A stretch of DNA of 64,000 nt from the NCBI GenBank assembly GCA_964507445.1, contig CAZDQF010000004.1, forward strand, positions 248,001-312,000, read 5' to 3'. This stretch comes from GCA-2683135 sp964507445 (lineage in GTDB: Bacteria > Planctomycetota > GCA-002687715). Made by a program: the position numbers and the translations under genes. Below, piece by piece: positions 48,092-55,929 of the stretch. The notes beneath the pieces were generated by a model. It saw nothing but the letters and a program-made list of their open reading frames with translations, had not been told where the DNA came from and did not search any database. Within the stretch, counting starts at the first letter, position 1. Each line of letters begins with the position of its first letter.

Positions 48092-49492
48092 ATGGACGAC
48101 CGCGCCGTCCGTGAACGGCTTCATGAGCGTCAGCGCAAGCTGATGGCGCGACTGCTCCCCGGATACGGTCGTCGTATACGGACGCTCGAAGAGCACCTCT
48201 ACCCGGGCTACCGCTTCGGGTGGCGGGTGGCCGAGGCTCCGGCGCTCATCGACCCCGAGCTGTTCGGGCGGGACCTGGATGTGGCCCGACGACTCCTGGA
48301 CCCCTACTTCACGGATGTCTTTCGTGAACGCTACGCAGATCACGTGCCCGCGCGCTTCCGCCGCCCGGACGACAGCGGGTGGTTCCCGCGGTTCATCGCC
48401 ACCGACTACCAGCGGGTGTGGCAGGAGGATCGCGGGACGTTCCGCTGGTGCGTCCCGGAGATCCAGTCCTTCCCCGGGAACCTGTTCCTCAAACCAGCCA
48501 TGCTCATGGCCTGCCTCCCGGAGCTGCCCGGGATCGACGAGCGACACCTGTTCCTCGACCCGCGGTTCCAGAGCCACGCGGACTACACAGGGTTCCTGCG
48601 GGCGCACATCCTTGGCGCTCATCCTCCCGAAGACACCATCGTCCTGGAGGTCAGGCCGCACCAGCAGGTGACCCATGTGGACATGTTCCTGGCAGCTCGG
48701 CACCTGAGGTGTGCGGTGGTCGGCCTGGAGGACATCCGCGTGGACCCGGCCACCCATGAGGTCCACTACACGAAGGCCACGGTGATCGAGGATGGCGCGC
48801 CGCGGACCCGCAGCTTCGAGCCTCCCCGCACCGCCCGCAACATCCTCTCCCGCTGCCTCCCCGAAGAGCTGGATCAACTCATGGACGACCCGGCGGAGCG
48901 CTTCACCCCGGCGCACGCCCAGGCCCTGTTCCAGGACAGCATCCGCTTCGACACCGCCCGGTGGGTGGTGCACCCCCAGGACTTCTTCGTCCTCTCCAAG
49001 GCGACCCTGGTCGGCAACCCCCACCATGACCCGCCGCTCCGTCCTCTGACGAGGCATCTGCTCGACACGCTGGAGGGAGAAGGTCGGGCGCTCACGGACG
49101 GCGTGGTGAAGCCTGCTTACGCCGCGGGAGGGCGCGGGCTCCTGGGCCTGGGACAGGACCTGGATCCAAAACGCCTGGCGGAGCTGTGCGACGCGGGGGA
49201 TGGCGCCGACCCCATGGACACGCAACTGTGGCAGGAACGCTACGGCGCAGACCCCTTCGACCGCTCCCGCATCGAGGGCTACCGACCGACGAACGCGGAG
49301 GACGGCGACCCGGTGTACCACGAGCTGCGCATCATGTGGGCCGCCACCAGCCAACCCGGTTCCTCCTCCGTCGAGCTCGTGCCCCTCACCGGCCTGACCC
49401 GCTGGAGCCGCGTCGGGTTTGCCGCCAACGCGCGCCACCAGATCACGCCGTTCACGGGGACCCACGGGATCCTCGTCACCGACCTGGAGTAA
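48092..49492 (+). CDS. uncharacterised 466-residue protein, possible ATP-grasp relative
   Basis: I do not recognise the family. The protein is soluble, without signal or membrane helices. The first 110 residues are basic and aromatic (RRIRTLEEHLYPGYRFGWR), the middle has HADYTGFLRAHILG and VTHVDMFLAARHL, and the C-terminal part has GVVKPAYAAGGRGLLGLG followed by YHELRIMWA and SSSVELVPL. The K-P-x5-GG-x-G pattern and later E/N residues resemble the ATP-binding strand-loop of ATP-grasp ligases, but other ATP-grasp landmarks are not clear. It follows the lipid kinase by 25 bases and is probably co-transcribed. ATG at 48092. Confidence 0.6.
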   Translation: MDDRAVRERLHERQRKLMARLLPGYGRRIRTLEEHLYPGYRFGWRVAEAPALIDPELFGRDLDVARRLLDPYFTDVFRERYADHVPARFRRPDDSGWFPRFIATDYQRVWQEDRGTFRWCVPEIQSFPGNLFLKPAMLMACLPELPGIDERHLFLDPRFQSHADYTGFLRAHILGAHPPEDTIVLEVRPHQQVTHVDMFLAARHLRCAVVGLEDIRVDPATHEVHYTKATVIEDGAPRTRSFEPPRTARNILSRCLPEELDQLMDDPAERFTPAHAQALFQDSIRFDTARWVVHPQDFFVLSKATLVGNPHHDPPLRPLTRHLLDTLEGEGRALTDGVVKPAYAAGGRGLLGLGQDLDPKRLAELCDAGDGADPMDTQLWQERYGADPFDRSRIEGYRPTNAEDGDPVYHELRIMWAATSQPGSSSVELVPLTGLTRWSRVGFAANARHQITPFTGTHGILVTDLE

Positions 49493-49507
49493 CCGCGGGC
49501 CCGCCGC

Positions 49508-50680
49508 TCAGTAGGTGAGGCGCTTCTCGAAAGTCAGCGGCATAGTGGCCAGGTGATCCGCGATGCGCTCGCCAGAGCTGCCGTCACCGTACAGGGTGTC
49601 GGAATCCGGGCGACCTCGCTCGCGCCACGTCACGATGGCCTTGGCGATCGCCTCTCGATCGTAGTCCACATCCATGACGTTGCCGCCACGATCGCGACCA
49701 GCCTGGCGCCCGCCGATGTTCACCGCAGGGACGCCGAGCCAGGCGCACTCGCGGATACCCACGCTGCTGTTGCCCACGATGCAATCCGCGCGGTTCAGCA
49801 ATCGGATGAACGCCTCCGGCGGCAGGCTCTTGAAGAAGTGCATGTTCTGCGGATCACGATGCTCGCGGAATGAGCGGATCCCGCTGGAGGTCCCGTCCGA
49901 TCCCGCGTCCACGTTCGGCCAGAACCAGAGCACCGGGTGCCCCAGGTCCGCGACCGCGTACAGGGTCTCCAAGACGTTCTCCCGTGAGGCCTGATATTCG
50001 GTGGTCACCGAGTGCTGCAACACCACGAGATAGCCGTCCGAGATATCGAGCCGCGGGCCGACGCCCCCGTACAGATCAAACACGTCATCTGGCGATGACG
50101 CGAACGCCGGGGCAATGGCTCGCTTGGCGACGTCGATGGAGGGGCACCCCGTGATCTTCACGGCATCCGCGTTCTCCCCCATGCGAATGACCCGCTGGGC
50201 CGCGGGATCGCTGGCCACAAAGTGGAGATCAGACAGCTTGGTGATCGCGTGGCGCACCTTCTCGTCGATGGACCCGGTCACCTCCCCTCCCTGGACATGA
50301 GCCAGCGGGATGTGCAGGTAACTGGCGGCGATCGCCGTGGCCATGGTCTCGAACCGGTCCGCGATGGACACCACGGCGTCAGGCTGCAGGCTATCGAAGG
50401 TCGTGGCCAGCTCCGCCACCCCGAGCCCGGTGGACTTCGCCGAGGTCACCAGGTTCTCGCCCTCCAGGATCATGTACACCCGGCGGTCGATGGGGAAACC
50501 CTCCTCCTCGATGGTCCGGTCCGTACCGCCATAGCGGTTCAACAGCGCGGAGGCAGCCACGACGAGCTGAAGCTCGAGATCCGGATGCGCCTTGATGGCC
50601 GCGAGCAGAGAGCGGCATCGAGAGTAGCTGGGCCGTGCGGTGATGACGACGCAGATCTTCCTCTTCGTGGATTCAGCCAT
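49508..50680 (-). CDS. neuC: UDP-GlcNAc 2-epimerase, hydrolysing (nonulosonate pathway)
   Basis: A 390-residue GT-B-fold enzyme that converts a UDP-HexNAc to ManNAc (or a related sugar) and UDP. ICVVITARPSYSR begins the N-domain; IADRFETMATAIAA and HVQGGEVTGSIDEKVRHAITKLSD are the NeuC/NnaA active-site blocks, then GNSSVGIRE and NIGGRQAGRDRGGNV in the C-domain. Related LegG enzymes use UDP-diNAcBac-type substrates, so sialic acid versus legionaminic acid cannot be decided. Last gene of the sialic-type operon; ATG at 50680 lies 8 bases inside neuB. Convergent with the 466-residue gene (15-base gap). Confidence 0.92.
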   Translation of the reverse strand: MAESTKRKICVVITARPSYSRCRSLLAAIKAHPDLELQLVVAASALLNRYGGTDRTIEEEGFPIDRRVYMILEGENLVTSAKSTGLGVAELATTFDSLQPDAVVSIADRFETMATAIAASYLHIPLAHVQGGEVTGSIDEKVRHAITKLSDLHFVASDPAAQRVIRMGENADAVKITGCPSIDVAKRAIAPAFASSPDDVFDLYGGVGPRLDISDGYLVVLQHSVTTEYQASRENVLETLYAVADLGHPVLWFWPNVDAGSDGTSSGIRSFREHRDPQNMHFFKSLPPEAFIRLLNRADCIVGNSSVGIRECAWLGVPAVNIGGRQAGRDRGGNVMDVDYDREAIAKAIVTWRERGRPDSDTLYGDGSSGERIADHLATMPLTFEKRLTY

Positions 50681-51737
50681 GGTTCACCAGATCGTCGTGG
50701 GACAACAGCGTGTCTTTGCTCACGGATCTCGAGAGCTCCCGTCCCACGAGGCTCGGGAGGTCGTTCGCAGGGATCCCTGTGCCCGGCTTCTTGAGCGCGA
50801 GGTGCTCGGCCTCCAGGACGGTCCCCGCGCTGAGGTCGTCCGCCGCCACGACGCTCTTCGTGAAGATGGAACGTAACGAGCTCACAGACTCCGGCATCTG
50901 GTCCTTCACCACAGGGTTCGCGTACGCCTTCTCGATCGCGCGCACGCCGCGCACCAGACTCGACAGCTCGGCGGACACGATGGACACAGGCACATCAGGG
51001 CCGAACATGTCTCGGCTGAACACAACGTGCACCTCTAGGAGCTGGGCCCCCAGAGCCGCGGCAGCGAGCCCCGGGTAGATGTCGCCGGTGTGAGCCGAGA
51101 GGCCGACGGCGCAGTCGTACCGGGTCTTGAACTCCGCCAACATGTTGAGACCGAGCAACTCGGGAGGGCACGGATACGCGGAGGTGCACTGAAAGACGCC
51201 CAGCGGAGCGCCGTGACGCTTCACGCACTCGACAGCGGCATCGATCTCGGCCATGAAGCTCATGCCTGTGGAGATCATGACCGGCCGACCGGTCTTGGCC
51301 ATGGCCTCGATGAGCGCGAGGTTGCTGGTCTCCCCGGAGGCCACCTTCCAGCCAGCGACACCCACCCGCTCCAGCAGTTCGACGGCCTCCATGGAGAACG
51401 GCGAGCTGAGGAACAGGACTCCGGCCTCATCAGCATGGGCCTTCAACTCGAGCCACTGGGGCTCCTCGAACTCCATCCGCTTCCAGTAGTCGTAGCGCGT
51501 CGCGTCCTGCGAGCTGAATGGCTTTCGCCAGGGCTCATCGGCGGTGCTCTCAGCGTCGGCCAGATGAGTCTGGAACTTCACGGCGTCCGCGCCAGCTGTG
51601 GCGGCCAGATCGATGAACGCGTGGGCCATCCCCAGGCTACCTTCATGGGCCTGCCCGACCTCAGCGATGACGGTACACGGAGCGTCGTCGCGCGGTGCCT
51701 GCAGCCACGTGTTCGCGTCTTGGTGCATCGCGGTCAA
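50673..51737 (-). CDS. neuB: N-acetylneuraminate (sialic-acid-type) synthase with SAF domain
   Basis: A 354-residue enzyme that condenses ManNAc (or analogue) with phosphoenolpyruvate. The TIM barrel has VIAEVGQAHEG, GADAVKFQTH, VAGWKVASGETSN, STGMSFMAEIDAAV, FQCTSAYPCP and GLSAHTGD; the C-terminal 65 residues (KSVVAADDLSAGTVL ... GIPANDLPSLVGREL) are the SAF/antifreeze-like domain needed for substrate binding. Length is normal. The start is TTG at 51737, with a TTGA overlap with neuA, or ATG at 51728. Order neuA-neuB-neuC with overlaps makes one translation unit. Confidence 0.93.
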   Translation of the reverse strand: MTAMHQDANTWLQAPRDDAPCTVIAEVGQAHEGSLGMAHAFIDLAATAGADAVKFQTHLADAESTADEPWRKPFSSQDATRYDYWKRMEFEEPQWLELKAHADEAGVLFLSSPFSMEAVELLERVGVAGWKVASGETSNLALIEAMAKTGRPVMISTGMSFMAEIDAAVECVKRHGAPLGVFQCTSAYPCPPELLGLNMLAEFKTRYDCAVGLSAHTGDIYPGLAAAALGAQLLEVHVVFSRDMFGPDVPVSIVSAELSSLVRGVRAIEKAYANPVVKDQMPESVSSLRSIFTKSVVAADDLSAGTVLEAEHLALKKPGTGIPANDLPSLVGRELSRSVSKDTLLSHDDLVNHG

Positions 51738-52477
51738 GGTCCGGGGTCACTCTCTGATTCGAGGCGGGCGCGCCGAGCGGCGAGAGCCTCACAATACTCA
51801 AGCTCGACAGGATCGTCGATGTTGATCATCGGTTCATCCGCCACGACCGCCTTGCAGTCCCGCTCGATGATCAGCCCTTCCTCCATCAGGGTGCGCCGAC
51901 GGACAGCATAGCAAGCTCCGTCTCGCCAGTAGTACTCGCCATAAGACTGTCTCGGCGCCGTCCGCGCGCCGTCCAGATACGTCTCCACGCACCCCTCTCC
52001 ATCCAGGCGGAGCAACTTCTCCGGGACGAAGTGGCCGGGGACGCGTCCGACGGTCACCGCCGCCTCGTGCCCCTCGTCCAACACCTGAGCCACACACCGC
52101 TCCACGTCGCGGGCGTAACGCAAGGGCGTGGTGGGCTGCAGCAACACGGAGCACTCAAACCGACGGCCGAAGTGCTCCTCAGCCGCTCCCCAAGCTTGCT
52201 GCCACATCTCCAAGGAGCCCGCGGCGTCCGTCGCAAACTCCGCAGGTCGCAACCCCGGAACGGCGAGCCCGTGACGGCGCCCTTCGGCCGCCATCTCCTC
52301 ATCATCTGTGGACAGCAGGGCGCCGCCCAGCCAAGGCAGTTCCCCGCACGTCTGGGCGGCCCAGCCGATGAGGCTCAGCCCAGCGACCTGACGCAGGTTC
52401 TTCCTGTGGACTCCCTTGCTCCCACCCCGCGCGGGGATCACCGCGACCACGCCAGCTGCTGTCCAGTTCTCAGTCAT
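51734..52477 (-). CDS. neuA: CMP-nonulosonate (sialic acid) cytidylyltransferase
   Basis: A 247-residue nucleotidyltransferase that activates the nonulosonate with CTP. The N-terminus has VVAVIPARGGSKGVHRKN (R-x-GSKG-x3-KN), then LLSTDDEE, LLQPTTPLR, and a C-terminal NIDDPVELEYCEAL block as in NeuA. It contains only the transferase domain, no esterase fusion. The ATG at 52477 gives an ATGA overlap with the upstream transferase gene's stop at 52474. The product is the donor for the sialyl-type transferase step that the interrupted upstream gene may have encoded. Confidence 0.92.
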   Translation of the reverse strand: MTENWTAAGVVAVIPARGGSKGVHRKNLRQVAGLSLIGWAAQTCGELPWLGGALLSTDDEEMAAEGRRHGLAVPGLRPAEFATDAAGSLEMWQQAWGAAEEHFGRRFECSVLLQPTTPLRYARDVERCVAQVLDEGHEAAVTVGRVPGHFVPEKLLRLDGEGCVETYLDGARTAPRQSYGEYYWRDGACYAVRRRTLMEEGLIIERDCKAVVADEPMINIDDPVELEYCEALAARRARLESESDPGP

Positions 52478-53829
52478 GAGCTCGACACCTCGAAGAGATC
52501 CGGACCCGCGGCACGAACCTCCAGGGGCGCTCCAGCGCCGCCATCTCCGCCAACGATCGCAGCCAACTCCTGAACCCGCGCCTGGACATCCTCCACGGAC
52601 AACTCCGGGAAGCGCTGCCGCATGAACGCTGCGCTGCACCGATCATCCCCCATCTTGCGCTTGGCGACCTTCACGAGAGCGCGGACCTCGGCCGCCAGAC
52701 GACCGAGAAGCCGCTGACTCCACGGGACGCGCTCGCCAGCCCGCTCTCCGTCCAGGTCCGCGATCAGGTCAACGATCCTCTCCGACGCCAGCTGATCATG
52801 CTCGCGGTGAATGTAACGGTCCAACAAGGCGTTGCCCGATTCTATCAAGGCAGGGGTCGGCTCGGGGCTTCGCACCGCTTCGATCACGCTGCGGGCATCC
52901 CGCGCGACGATGCCCAGCCGATTCGGGAGATGGAAGTCGTATCGCTCTGAAGGACGCGGCACGAAAGAGATGATAGGGGTTCCCATGAGGAACCCCTCCA
53001 CGGCCGTGGTGCACCCGTTATGAATGAGGCACGCCGCCGCCTTCAGCCACGGAACGACGTTGCCCTCCGCCAGCACCCGGACGTTCGGGTAAGACGCCAG
53101 GTGAGCTCTCCAGAACTCGTGGTTCTCCGCCGGATGGGGCCGCAAGATGACGGTCCTGCCCGGGAAAGCCGCCGCCACCTCCGGAAGCAACCGTTGAAAC
53201 TCGGAGAACGTGTTGCGCCGATGATCAAACAGCCCCGCGGCGTAGTCCGCCGGCAACCCTCGAGATCCATTGCCCTGAACCCACTCACCCGTCTCAGGGT
53301 CTTCCCGCATGAGGTTCAGTCGATCTGCGTACCCGTTGATGGACCCGAAGTTCGTGTTGACCAGCATAAACTCGCCGTGCTCTCGCCGCAGCTCATCAGC
53401 CCGAGCGGCGAAGCGCGGGTGCATCTCAGCGCGGAGCAAGTCAGCCCGCGGATTGCCCAGGACGGAGACCTGCAGCCCTGCGCTCTTCGGGTGCCCTAAC
53501 AGGAGTTCCCTGTTGTCCTCTCCCCAGGCCACCACGTGATCCACAAGCGGGAGCGCGGCTCGTCCTATCCTGCGTGCGAAGTAGATCTCCTCCGGATAGT
53601 GGACCACCGCCTCTTCGTCCCAGGCCATGATGCAGTGACCGAGCTGACGCTTGATCCTGAGAATCTCCGTGTTGCGCTGCGTGAGGGACTTGGCGATGCG
53701 CGCGTCCAGCGGTTGTTTCCACCCGATGATTGCGGCAAATCCCCGACGAGCAGCGAGCAACGACTCCAACAGATTGGCATCCATCTCTCACACCTGGTTC
53801 TCGACCGGTATCAGCAAGTACCGCTTCAC
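52474..53829 (-). pseudogene. surface-carbohydrate biosynthesis (putative glycosyltransferase) gene interrupted by in-frame TGA at codon 14
   Basis: A 451-codon reading frame whose product belongs to the GT-B-like 'surface carbohydrate biosynthesis protein' group found beside neu genes. A GTG start at 53829 follows AGGAGG and begins KRYLLIPVENQV; codon 14 is then TGA (53788-53790), after which EMDANLLESLLAARRGF continues the family's N-terminal strand and helix. In this family the position after ENQV is Arg (pattern ENQVRE-x-DA), so CGA to TGA is the simplest reading. Later blocks LVNTNFGSINGY, ILRPHPAENHE, IHNGCTTAVEGF and GTPIISFVP are intact, and the frame stays open to 52474. Translation could restart at ATG 53784 but would lose the first beta strand. 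Nonsense mutation, sequencing error, or readthrough are all possible. Confidence 0.8.
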
Positions 53830-53833
53830 CACA

Positions 53834-53839
53834 CCTCCT
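53834..53839 (-). promoter_or_regulatory. consensus ribosome-binding site that fixes the start of the interrupted gene
   Basis: AGGAGG on the minus strand, 4 bases before GTG at 53829. The next downstream candidate start (ATG 53784) has only a weak GAGAG. This site is the main reason to place the true start upstream of the TGA. Confidence 0.7.
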
Positions 53840-53962
53840 CACGCTGCCTCCGAGTCATTCCACCGCTCGCCACCTCGGACGTCAACTACGTCTCTTCAGC
53901 GACGTTCGCGCGTCGCTCACCCAGACGACGGAGGCGTTGTCCGGCGCGCCGATCCTTGAGAC

Positions 53963-55693
53963 TCAGGAACCGCGTGACGACAATCGTTTGACCAGATTCG
54001 CCGCGCGCTGATCCTGAGGCACCATGCGTTGCCCGATGCGGGCGTAGCGCAGGGCCTCCGCCCGCTTCCCTTGCTGCTCCAGCGCCAGGGCGAGGCTGAG
54101 GTAGGTCGGCGCGAGCTGTCCCTCGGGCTTCATGGCCAGCACCGCCTTGAACCGCCACGCAGCCTCCGCAGCGTCACGAGGGAGGAGGAAGCGACCCTCA
54201 TCGTGCATCTTCCCGACCAGGCCCCGCTCCAGGAGGTAGGCGCGGTGCAGGTACTCCTCCGCCTGCTCCTGATGACCTTCCCGCAGCCGCAACTCTCCCA
54301 GCTCGATCAGCGTGAGGGCCAGCAGCCCCCTGGTCTCCTCCTGCGTCTGGTCAAGGGCGTGCGCCGCGTCCAGCGCCCCGAGCGCACCCTCCACGTCACC
54401 CTCCTGCTTCAGGGCGATCCCCAACCTGAGTTGCGCTGAGGGCAGGTCCGGGCTCAGGGAGGCGAGGAGCTGCGCCTGATGCGGGGCCGGGTGGGTCCCG
54501 CCCAGCTCCGCCGCCACCAGCAAGCCCGCCGGGATGACCAGCACCAGCCACTTGGCCGCGTGCACGAGCCCTGGAGCCCATCGAGCTGGAGCCGACGCCG
54601 TATCAGCCTCATCACCTCGGATACCCAAGTTCTTCCGGGTGCTGGTCTCGCGCACCTTCCAGATGAAACCGTCGTAGTAGAAGTGCAGCAGCGCGGAGGC
54701 CGTGAGCAGCCCCGCCATGATCCGACCGGCGATGCCGGCGTTGGGAGAGGAGATCCCCTGCGTGGTGAGAGAGGTCTCGGACCAGGGGCCGATGGCGCCG
54801 TAGAGACACACCAGCCCCACATACGCAGCCACGTACCACGCCCCACGACGGAACAGCATCTTGCTGAACGAGCCCACCCCCGGGTCCTTCTCTACGCGGC
54901 TCCGATTGAACAGCCAGACGATGGCGAGGTACTGCACATCATGGAACACCTCGAACAGCACGAGGCCGATGAGGATGTCCGCGACGTAGACGTTGGCGTA
55001 CCACCACCAACCCACGCTGGTGACCGCGAGCGTCAGCTTGATCGGGCTGGGGGGCGCCCCCGCCCGGCATCGCGCCACGATGTTCACCACGTACGTCGCC
55101 GTCACCAGCACCAGGGCTCCCCCCATCACCGACCTCAGGCCGGAGACGAGATCGGCCGTGAGCATGGGCCCGCCGCAGGACAGGATGATCTCCTGCACGT
55201 AGTCGACCCGAAGATCCGAGAAGACCACTCCTCCGAGGAACCAGCTGGCGCAGAAGGCCAGATCCAGTCGCGCCGTCGTCCTCCCCATGGAACCCACCTT
55301 GGCGTCGTAGATGCGGAGGAAACCGTGGGTTTGCATCAGACCGTGCCACACCCCCCACAGGTACGCCGCCAGGACCATGGTGTGAAGCCCGGCGGCGGAG
55401 CAGCTGATGCAGGCGCCGCCGATCAACACCGGGGCGACGACGAAGCGGGTCTTGAAGCGACGGAAGAGCCCACGGTCCCCGTAGGCCCGCATCATGCCCG
55501 GCAGGTGATGTCCCATGCCCCCCAGGGCCATGATCCACTTGTTCACGGCGAAGCTGCTGACGCCCGCCCAGCCGAGGCTCAGCACCGCCGGGAGGATGAG
55601 GATGGGGGTGGCGACGAAGAGGAGGAGATCCTGAGCCGGACCGATGATCCACCCCCTACCCGATCGGTCAGTTGTCCCCGCTGGCTGCGCCAT
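53963..55693 (-). CDS. polytopic membrane protein with C-terminal TPR-like region
   Basis: A 576-residue protein with about nine to ten hydrophobic segments in residues 15-410, then a helical, Glu/Ala/Leu-rich tail of 150 residues built of TPR-like repeats (AQLRLGIALKQEGDVEGALGAL, then TLIELGELRLREGHQEQAEEYL, then LSLALALEQQGKRAEALRYA). The membrane part has histidines in NKWIMALGGMGHHLPGMM and VWHGLMQTHGFLRIYDAKVG, and FEVFHDVQYLAIVWLFN, the kind of H-x-H/histidine clusters seen in membrane desaturase- or acyltransferase-like proteins, but I cannot assign a family. ATG at 55693. It precedes the interrupted glycan gene by 133 bases on the same strand and abuts the assembly gap upstream. Confidence 0.72.
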   Translation of the reverse strand: MAQPAGTTDRSGRGWIIGPAQDLLLFVATPILILPAVLSLGWAGVSSFAVNKWIMALGGMGHHLPGMMRAYGDRGLFRRFKTRFVVAPVLIGGACISCSAAGLHTMVLAAYLWGVWHGLMQTHGFLRIYDAKVGSMGRTTARLDLAFCASWFLGGVVFSDLRVDYVQEIILSCGGPMLTADLVSGLRSVMGGALVLVTATYVVNIVARCRAGAPPSPIKLTLAVTSVGWWWYANVYVADILIGLVLFEVFHDVQYLAIVWLFNRSRVEKDPGVGSFSKMLFRRGAWYVAAYVGLVCLYGAIGPWSETSLTTQGISSPNAGIAGRIMAGLLTASALLHFYYDGFIWKVRETSTRKNLGIRGDEADTASAPARWAPGLVHAAKWLVLVIPAGLLVAAELGGTHPAPHQAQLLASLSPDLPSAQLRLGIALKQEGDVEGALGALDAAHALDQTQEETRGLLALTLIELGELRLREGHQEQAEEYLHRAYLLERGLVGKMHDEGRFLLPRDAAEAAWRFKAVLAMKPEGQLAPTYLSLALALEQQGKRAEALRYARIGQRMVPQDQRAANLVKRLSSRGS

Positions 55694-55929
55694 GGACGAA
55701 CTCCTCAGTGGGTGCAGCTTACATCACCCAGCGCGAGCCCATGGGAGACGGGTCACGGGGGACGGGGCCCCCCCCCCACAAACGCCCCCACCAAAGGCCC
55801 CCCCCCNNNNNNNNNNGGGTGCCGCTTACACCCCCCCGCGCGCCCCCCGGGCCCCGGGGCCCGGGGGCCCGGCCGCGCCCCCCTCGGGAGGCGCGGACGT
55901 GGAGCCGCCCCGTCAGGGACCGAAGAGGC
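55694..55929. other. assembly gap and corrupted flanking sequence
   Basis: Ten N at 55807-55816. To the left is a run of ten C (55768-55777) and C-rich low-complexity sequence. To the right, 55817 to about 55873 is a near copy of 55710-55767: GGGTGC-GCTTACA and later blocks CCC, GCGCG, GGG, CGGG, CGGGGG align with one 1-base indel, and almost every difference is a C in the right copy. This is what low-quality read ends look like, so the gap is probably an overlap of unknown size and no gene call should rest on this stretch. Confidence 0.85.

Noticed and set aside
53788..53790. Reassignment of TGA to an amino acid in this organism
   Set aside because: TGA ends many clear genes here, including the ATGA/GTGA overlaps, so only local readthrough, mutation or error is plausible.
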